Positions 56,728-64,000 of a stretch of 64,000 nt of DNA are shown piece after piece (the stretch's first letter is position 1; each line of letters opens with the position of its first letter). The notes under the pieces are model-generated. The model was given only the letters and a program-made list of their open reading frames with translations, was not told the DNA's origin and did not search any database. The stretch spans positions 744,001-808,000 of the forward strand of contig NW_026999295.1 of assembly GCF_037126465.1 (NCBI RefSeq). The letters are read 5' to 3'. Made by a program: the position numbers and the translations under genes. The stretch is from Ornithodoros turicata (taxonomy: Eukaryota > Arthropoda > Arachnida > Ixodida > Argasidae).

Positions 56728-56740
56728 ACATCCCCATACT

Positions 56741-57246
56741 GTGTTCTTATGAATTTGTCGTAACGCAATGTATGCATGCTTTTTTTTCTCTTCAGTACAC
56801 AGGTGTTTGCCAGAAACACGTTCCAGTGGAGTCTATAACCTCTAAGAGAACGTAGGCTATCACCTTGCCTATAAAACATCTCGAGTTCATGATTTTATCA
56901 GTATAAGAAGGCCTCGGGTGGGGTCAGGCCAATGGCATCACCAAAGGCTTCTCTTCAGAGGCATCCCTATCGCTGACAAAAGATTTAGACATTTCCTGTG
57001 CTCATCCATCATTGCAACCCTTTCTCAATATCGTATTATAAATTCCCCATGTTTTCCCTCATACCAGTCCAATTCCAGTCATTGGTGCGGGCTCAGGTCT
57101 TTTGCAGACCGCTACTATTCCACTGTAGCTCACATCTTTGCAAGTTGTTGGTGTTTCACCCAGGAGGTGATCTACATCCTCTGCAAATATAATATCTGGT
57201 CATGACTAAGTGCCTTCCCTATGCTCTTTATATCGAAACATGGCCC
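56741..57246. other. non-coding stretch, nothing recognised
   Basis: This may hold the 3' part of the minus-strand transposase fragment that ends at 57247, but I could not align it. Confidence 0.35.
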
Positions 57247-57502
57247 TCATGGCTGTCGTGGATGTTGAAAGTGTGCCGGGTCAAACCCAGACACATTATC
57301 TCGAAGCTTGTATAGACTGTTTCCTGAATGACAGCTCCTTTGTATACGTAAGCTCATACTTCTCCGCATGCTAAGCAGAAGCTCTGCATTTCCCTCAGAA
57401 TTAGAACTACATCTGTAAAGGTGGTTACAAGTATGCTGCATCCACGGGTTTAGCTCAGCACATGCACGTGACTTGACCGCAGCTTCAAGCTTTTTCTTAA
57501 CC
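57247..57502 (-). pseudogene. THAP-associated transposase, C-terminal exon
   Basis: On the minus strand an acceptor (AACACAG|GGTTAAG at 57503) is followed by VKKKLEAAVKSRACAELNPW, CNHLYRCSSNSEGNAELLL and a short H-rich tail before a stop. A family of large transposase-like proteins in ticks, molluscs and cnidarians has a KSIKKKL...W...NHLYWC...S...G...EL...KW...H pattern in this place. The match is motif-level only. Catalytic blocks expected just upstream were not found. Confidence 0.55.
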
Positions 57503-58059
57503 CTGTGTTACAAGATCCTCTTGTGGACTACATGGCCACTAAGCATTCCCAAGCATGGCACAATTGTACAAGCTTGTTCTTTGTACCTTTTGCTACATGT
57601 ACCTTTTATGTCATGTTGCAGATAGAATTACTGTAACAGAAAATTCAACTACGCAAAGCCTTGTTTTGTATTATTTTTTCGTGCCATCAATACTTTCTAC
57701 CAAGAATTTGGATTTCCTCCTCACTACCTTCTTTGTTCCCTTTTTCTAATGTACATCAGTATAAATATCTGTACCATGTATGTCTGTATCATGCCTAATG
57801 AAGGACAGACTCTATTGAAAGCTTGTGTTTCAGTAAGATTATTTGAATGTTTCAGTCTCTTATGGCCGTGAGTTCTGATAATCCTTGCTGTGTCGCGAAA
57901 GGGAGCCTGCAACATTTCTGGTAGGTGTTGTAGTTGAAGTCTGCTGAGGTGACTTTTATATTAATCAGCTCGAATAACCAGGGAACCTGGTCAACAGCAA
58001 ATACTGCAAGGTGTCATTTGAATCTGTGAAAACATAAGGCGCTGTGAATTCACACCTTG

Positions 58060-58301
58060 GCTGCACAGGCCCCATTGAAAAGGATTGTGCAAGACAGCAA
58101 GACGTTCCCCGCAGCCATCTTGTTCACATCTGTCTGACGTTTCCAAGATAAATTGTGTTCACTTGGCAACTCGGCTTTTATGGTGAGAAGCGTGACGCGA
58201 ACATCTGCGCCCACTTCGTGAGATGCACCGGAAGTTCTGAATTTGATACACATTTGATGTACTTCTTCTGGTCTGGTGGAGCAGATGGCACAACACTGCA
58301 A
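58060..58301 (-). pseudogene. THAP-associated transposase, N-terminal-middle exon
   Basis: The minus-strand frame holds two CxxC-like pairs (QCCAIC), a central S-E-H-N-x-x-W segment and NKMAAGNVLLSCTILFNGA, then GCCAAG|GTGTGA, a plausible donor. The xGNLLLSxAILFSGA block is conserved in the same transposase-like family, normally followed by a second conserved helix and the DDE region. Those are missing between here and 57502, so the copy is internally deleted or the exons are too decayed to see. Confidence 0.5.
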
Positions 58302-58859
58302 AGTAGAAGAGCGTTTAGTATCTGTAAACTTGTATCAGCAGGCCATTCAAAACTGTTGTCTTTAGATTTCCGGAATGACTCAACAGCTGGTTCCAACAGC
58401 TGGCAACGGCGATGCAGATATTGTCATATCATGCACCTGCAAGGGATGCAGAAGTTAAAATGTTAAACAAAACAAGAGCTTGACTCACCTGTGAGCATGA
58501 TGGTGTATGGACAATAGGTGTTGAATTCATCACTGGATAAATGTTGAGAGGTGTTGACGGTAAATCAGGCGTTTGCACGGTTTTTGCTTCCGAGTTTCAC
58601 ATTCTTGTCAGTCACGATGGAAGCCTGTGTCGCTGATATAAATGAAGAATACGGTCAGTATCTATAGCGCATAATTTATTTAACACTTATGTTCTCCTGC
58701 GAGAGCTCAGGGCTCCACAGGGGAAGGGGGGTATTGCGTTTTGTACATTACGCAGCGTAGGCATCACAAAAATCGATTTGAATTTGAAGTGAACCACATA
58801 TACTTACTATTCCTGTGTTACGGTAAATACATACCTCGTGTGCGCTGGTGTTCGCATCG

Positions 58860-59120
58860 TCAGACGTCACAAGGTGAAACACTGGTGTCGGGACTGCGGT
58901 CCGTGTTGAGAAGTTTTCGACCATCCGCTGCTACCATTTCGAGCGACTCGTCAGAGAAATGGGTTGAGCAAATACGGCGCGGCTCACGAATGTCTTCACC
59001 AAGCGCTTGCAACAACTTTCGTTTCCGCGCATTTCCCGTTGGAATCTTGTGGTACACAACGTCCCTTGTCGATAGAGCACACTTGGTGTATTCGCGAACA
59101 TTACAGTAGATACCTGGCAT
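58860..59120 (-). pseudogene. degenerate THAP zinc-finger domain exon
   Basis: This 86-codon minus-strand frame reads MPGIYCN... with a second Cys, a Y-H-K-I-P stretch, KLLQALGED and the R-I-C-S-T-H-F block. That gives the C...C...CxxH arrangement of THAP DNA-binding domains. The invariant Trp before the ALG block is Arg/Lys here, and the closing AVPxxF motif is lacking, so binding ability is doubtful. It lies upstream of, and in the same orientation as, the two transposase exons, so the three probably belonged to one gene. A GAGGTATGTAT donor (about 58835) follows, but an in-frame TGA intervenes. Confidence 0.6.
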
Positions 59121-60253
59121 CGCTGTCAGGTGAAGCTCTGTTCAATTTCGGGAGGAAATGAACTTTTTTGCGTACACAAACCTCGCAAGGCCGCGCGATA
59201 TGGTTGGGAGGAGAGCAAACAGAGGGCGCTGACCGCGCTGACAGTATTTTGGGATACTGTTTCTTCGATATTTTGAAGAATTGTCCCAGTAATTCTTGTG
59301 ATTCTAAAAGAATAGTGTTTATTGGAGAGTAGTACCCGGTCATAAGTTCATTGTGTATTCCTTAGGTACCACGTGACGCGAGTACTCCCATCATGACTTT
59401 TTTAGCTATTGTAGGGCGGAACCTACCGTCCGATTTAATTTTTCTAATTTATGCTGTGTAATAACGCGATTGGAGTGCTTAAGCTCTCTACCAGGTCGCA
59501 CACAGAAACGGGGGGGGGGGGGGGTCAAATTTCACTTTACAGTTCCTTTAAAATAAAGGAAAGCAACAGCATATGCTGTTTGCACAGCACAGCACTTGAC
59601 TAGACAATGGTACAATCCGTTACCAAGGGCTAATATCACAACTCATGTTTATTTAACTCCTCAAATTCAAATATTGCAGTGGTTACTTGTGTTCCCTGAT
59701 GACCTGGAAGCACTGGAGGAGAAAGCAGCTCTGTCAAGCTGGAAGTACCCCCTGTGTAGCGTGTTTTGACTTGGTCGTTATTAAGAAGAAAAGCTGAATA
59801 AATTCTACATCATATCGCCCGCTCAAAAAAATCAGTGAAATACATTTTTGGCAGCATATACATGGTACAATAGTAATATAGTGAACAACATTGACTAGAT
59901 AGTAATCACAGTGAGCACAAAGGAAATATTTGTCGCTTGGACATTATGTTCAGCTGACATTTGAGTAACGTAACTTCAGTTCGTCCACCCTCGTCAACAC
60001 ACTGCAGCAAAAGCTGTACCCCAAACAAGCTAGAAACAACAAAAAATGACGAGCTTCAACTGGTGCAAAAAAAAGTAGTGCCTGCCCAACAGTGCAATCA
60101 TAAAATAACATTTTGCATACATGAAGACATATAAGATTATGGTGGCCGCTTCCTGATGTGGCACAGCATGTATATGTGGCTGGCCACGGTTTGTGGAATA
60201 ATTATGGAAAGGTGTAGCTCTGTGGCTCTCCAGTGGTGTTGACATTGCTCTGT
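59121..60253. other. upstream and intergenic sequence, including a poly-G run
   Basis: AGAGGGCGCTGACCGCGC near 59220 is GC-rich and could belong to the promoter of the THAP gene. A run of about 14 G lies at 59511-59524. The remainder is AT-rich without motifs. Confidence 0.4.
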
Positions 60254-60548
60254 ATTTCGGGCCTCAAAACTCATGATGGTCATCTGATAAGGCGAGTTCA
60301 GTTGCAGCTACGGACTCGCCTGAAGGTCGACATAGCGCATCGGTGAGCTTAACCATACTGCATATTAGTGCACTCAACGGCTAGCATCACACTTGTGAAA
60401 TGAGCAGATGTGATGCTATCTGCCGAGTGCACTAATATGCGGCATGGTCGAACTCACTGATACGCCATGTCGACCTTCACGTCAGTTCGCATCCGCGGCT
60501 GGACTCATACCTTATCAGATGATTGTCATGAGTTTCGAGGCCAGAAAT
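60254..60548. mobile_element. 295-bp foldback (MITE-like) element
   Basis: Imperfect ~135-bp arms: GGGCCTCAAAACTCATGATG... at the left and ...CATGAGTTTCGAGGCCAG at the right. Shared internal phrases are GAAGGTCGACAT, GCATATTAGTGCACTC and TAGCATCACA. The loop is ~15 bp. No clear target duplication and no coding content. Confidence 0.75.
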
Positions 60549-62429
60549 GTTGAGCTATGGATGAAGGCAAAAACAGAAAAAAATAAAAAAGAACAGCCCA
60601 CAGCATGCCTTTGATATTTCCTTGTGCAGTGCCATTTTTTTCTAGGAATATCCGAAAAGTCCTCTGCACATGACATTTAGCAACAGACACTACTATGCCA
60701 GCGCTTGACGAGCACACACTACACTGAAGCCAGAGATATAGATTGTTGGCTAACAGTGGCAACAGTGCATACAAGCAGTGCAGTAGACAAGTGCACTGGC
60801 AAGTAATGGATTCAGTTTACAAAAACAATCCACTGGAGTTTGTCACTAAGAGTGCATTCACATGGACCACTGAAGACGTGCATGTATGTAGAGGTGCCTC
60901 CTCAGTTACAGGAGTGTGCTCTTCACACTTACTTCTAAACTCACACACAAAAAATACTTTCAGAATGTGAACTGGAGACCTTTCTTATGCTTGTAGTGAG
61001 TCGCACTTCATCGGACACTGCAACCCCCAGCTGGACTTCTTTCACACGGGCTGTAAAGAAGAGTATTGCTTAGTTACCATGACATAGGTATCCTATCTCT
61101 GCACAAGTCTCTGCATTTTGCAAGCTCTATGTTGCATGTTTTTTTTTTCCTTTTCCCTATCATTTTCCTCAGCGTATCTCTCTCTTCCTAGAACCCAAGG
61201 ACAACGTGCCTTATGTTTGCAACAGAGATATTAAAGCGTACTTGTACAACATACTCCACGGACGTTAATTTTCTTGATACCAAGCAGAAAACAGCTCAGT
61301 ACACTACTAAATACACCACTAAATAATAAGCATGCAAGATACAGCAATAAATACTAAAAACTTTCAAGATACTCTCAGGTCAAGATTTTCTTAAATTCAC
61401 TTCAAAGAAATACAAGGCATAATGTGTATGTATATATTGTATGCATAGAAGTATTTACAGACCTCAAACTTATCATTGATAATTAAATGATATTCATCAT
61501 GAGTGACTTTTGTTTATGCCATCCAAGAAGACTGCACAAGAAAAGCAAAGTCATTCAGCTTGCACAGCTGGCCTTCAAGTATGGATGAGAAGCCATAATC
61601 ACTAGCACTTCAGAAAACATTTGATGTCAAAAAACCATCATCGTGATTTTTCAATGTCAGATGAGGCAGACAGACATGGAATTCTCCAGTGGATTTCTAC
61701 CTCATGTGTAGCTTGAAGTCTTGTATTCAAAATGTAACTGACAATTACACTTTCTGGGTACAAGATCTCAAGCATTTGTGAAGCGTTTTGCGCATGCACC
61801 GATATTGCTACCGCTGTGAGTGAACCTGGGACACAAAAGAACTTCGCCACCCTTCCCCAACCTCTCCTTCACCCTGACTTGACACCACAAGACTATTACA
61901 CCAAAGTACCACTATAATGGTGACCACTCTGCTGAACAGACATAAAAGAATTGCCTCTCATGTAAACACCTTCATTGCAACCAAGACTGGTACCATCGTT
62001 GGAGTCCATTTGTGCGATTTATCCAGACCCCCTATCCCCCCCCCCGCAAAAATATCTGGGGACCCCCTTAAATTATGTGAGACTGCAGCAAGCGCATGTA
62101 TATAACCCAATTTGCTGATCCTAACACCTCCCCCCAAAAGACGAAACCTTGGGTAAACCACAACTTCTGATGAATTCGCTTCCATGCAGGGTACACAACG
62201 CTTTCGATACATCACACAGCTTCGCTTTCACTTCCTCACGAAGGCCAAAACCTACGTTGAGAGGTCCACTCACTCCCACTAAAGGCCATAGCGTTTGTAT
62301 CTACTGCGACATACACGGGCGCCCAGCCTTCGCTGTGCGCACCACTGCATAGGTCGGCGAATTCACCCATGATGTCCATCACCGACATCATTCACCGTCA
62401 CATCACTCAGAATGATGTGCTGTTGAGTG
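60549..62429. other. non-coding stretch, nothing recognised
   Basis: About 1.9 kb, AT-rich, with short frames only. A C-rich run lies at 62035-62045. The GTGATGGACATC/GATGTCCATCAC words near 62370 form a small palindrome just before the terminal satellite. Confidence 0.4.
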
Positions 62430-64000
62430 ATGGGATACACGCATGTTTTCAAGAAGAAATATTTACGGGGGGTTGGGCGAACCTGAAATAAAGACGGTGC
62501 GTGACTCGCAACGGAATGATTCAATATCACCACTAATTTGGACGAAGCTCCAGAATTCGTGTGGTTAAATCTGTTCCTTCAGCTGTTTTGCGTGCAGATA
62601 CATGCATGTTTTCAAGAAGAAATGTTAACGAGGGGGGCGAACCTGAAATAAAGACGGCGCGTGACTCGCTACGGAATGATTCAATATCACCACTAACTTG
62701 GACGAAGCTCCAGAATTCGTGTGGTTAAATCTGTTCCTTCAGCTGTTTTGCGTGCAGATACACGCATGTTTTCAAGAAGAAATATTAACGAGGGGGGCGA
62801 ACCTGAAATAAAGACGGTGCGTGACTCGCTACGGAATGATTCAATATCACCACTAATTTGGACGAAGCTCCAGAATTCGTGTGGTTAAATACGTTCCTTC
62901 AGCTGTTCTGCGTGCGGATACACGCATGTTTTCAAGAAGAAATATTAACGAGGGGGGCGAACCTGAAATAAAGACGGTGCGTGACTCGCTACGGAATGAT
63001 TCAATATCACCACTAACTTGGACGAAGCTCCAGAATTCGTGTGGTTAAATCTGTTCCTTCAGCTGTTTTGCGTGCAGATACATGCATGTTTTCAAGAAGA
63101 AATATTAACGAGGGGGGCGAACCTGAAATAAAGACGGCGCGTGACCCGCTACGGAATGATTCAATATCACCACTAACTTGGACGAAGTTCCAGAATTCGT
63201 GTGGTTAAATCTGTTCCTTCAGCTGTTTTGCGTGCAGATACACGCATGTTTTCAAGAAGAAATATTAACGAGGGGGGCGAACCTGAAATAAAGACGGTGC
63301 GTGACTCGCTACGGAATGATTCAATATCACCACTAATTTGGACGAAGCTCCAGAATTCGTGTGGTTACATCTGTTCCTTCAGCTGTTTTGCGTGCAGATA
63401 CACGCATGTTTTCAAGAACAAATATTAACGAGGGGGGCGAACCTGAAATAAAGACGGTGCGTGACTCGCTACGGAATGATTCAATATCATCACTAATTTG
63501 GACGAAGCTCCAGAATTCGTGTGGTTAAATACGTTCCTTCAGCTGTTCTGCGTGCGAATACACGCATGTTTTCAAGAAGAAATATTAACGAGGGGGGCGA
63601 ACCTGAAATAAAGACGGTGCGTGACTCGCTACGGAATGATTCAATATCACCACTAACTTGGACGAAGCTCCAGAATTCGTGTGGTTAAATCTGTTCCTTC
63701 AGCTGTTTTGCGTGCAGATACATGCATGTTTTCAAGAAGAAATATTAACGAGGGGGGCGAACCTGAAATAAAGACGGCGCGTGACCCGCTACGGAATGAT
63801 TCAATATCACCACTAACTTGGACGAAGTTCCAGAATTCGTGTGGTTAAATCTGTTCCTTCAGCTGTTTTGCGTGCAGATACACGCATGTTTTCAAGAAGA
63901 AATATTAACGAGGGGGGCGAACCTGAAATAAAGACGGTGCGTGACTCGCTACGGAATGATTCAATATCACCACTAATTTGGACGAAGCTCCAGAATTCGT
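62430..64000 (+). repeat. 160-bp satellite array running off the window
   Basis: CACGCATGTTTTCAAG or its CATGCATG variant recurs at 62438, 62601, 62761, 62921, 63081, 63241, 63401, 63561, 63721 and 63881, a 160-bp period after the first slightly longer unit. Private variants (ACGTTCCTTCAGCTGTTCTG at about 62891 and 63531; GACGAAGTTCC at 63183 and 63823) recur every 640 bp. The family is shared with 6779-7618. Confidence 0.95.

Overview
The window looks like intergenic heterochromatin-like DNA from an arthropod, most probably a tick or another chelicerate. The reasons are the mixture of degenerate non-LTR elements whose protein sequences resemble tick retrotransposon products, THAP/transposase and P2X7-like fragments, tRNA-headed SINEs, spliceosomal introns, and the absence of any bacterial-style operon. 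The organism assignment is an inference from family resemblance. A 100-N block (6679-6778) marks an assembly gap. No intact host gene was recognised. The longest open coding region (39346-41285) is a 5'-truncated retrotransposon.

Layout. 1-5880: two facing fragments of a Polinton/Maverick-type B-family DNA polymerase gene. One arm is split by a 1,087-bp foldback transposon, and the C-terminal exon pair lies further on. 6200-7618: short tandem repeats, the gap, and a 159-bp satellite. 7619-12984: unique-looking DNA with a Tc1/mariner-like and a hAT-like non-autonomous element (TA and 8-bp target duplications) and SINE pieces. 12985-17560: three non-LTR retrotransposon remains (R2-like, a Jockey-type ORF1, and an L1/Tx1-like RT whose active site reads YADY). 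17565-20115: a tandemly duplicated ~715-bp segment, with one copy split by a CR1/L2-like fragment.

20125-50949 is the main structure: about 70 tandem copies of a ~295-309-bp satellite in three blocks. The blocks are separated by a 7,380-bp element with terminal inverted repeats (23407-30786, TTA target duplication, no recognisable transposase) and by an I-clade retrotransposon with RNase H (39235-41285, 10-bp target duplication). The right-hand block contains higher-order repeats: a 922-bp trimer, and a 2,760-bp multimer whose two copies look base-identical for ~1.9 kb. All interruptions, and the right end of the array, fall at the same short motif of the unit (GGAGAGGTTAAC).

50950-62430: mostly non-coding DNA with broken transposase genes: a tnp2-like N-terminal fragment, a P2X7-like zinc-binding fragment, and a minus-strand THAP/transposase gene lacking its catalytic middle. 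Two foldback elements in the window (one here, one at 25994-26173) share a CGAAA..TCGG motif and carry perfect 12-13-bp flanking duplications. 62430-64000 is a 160-bp satellite with a four-unit higher-order period. It is homologous to the 159-bp satellite at 6.8-7.6 kb but in the opposite orientation.

The genes do not form a pathway. The sequence records repeated transposition into, and unequal exchange within, satellite DNA. Family assignments rest on protein motifs read by eye; no database search was possible.
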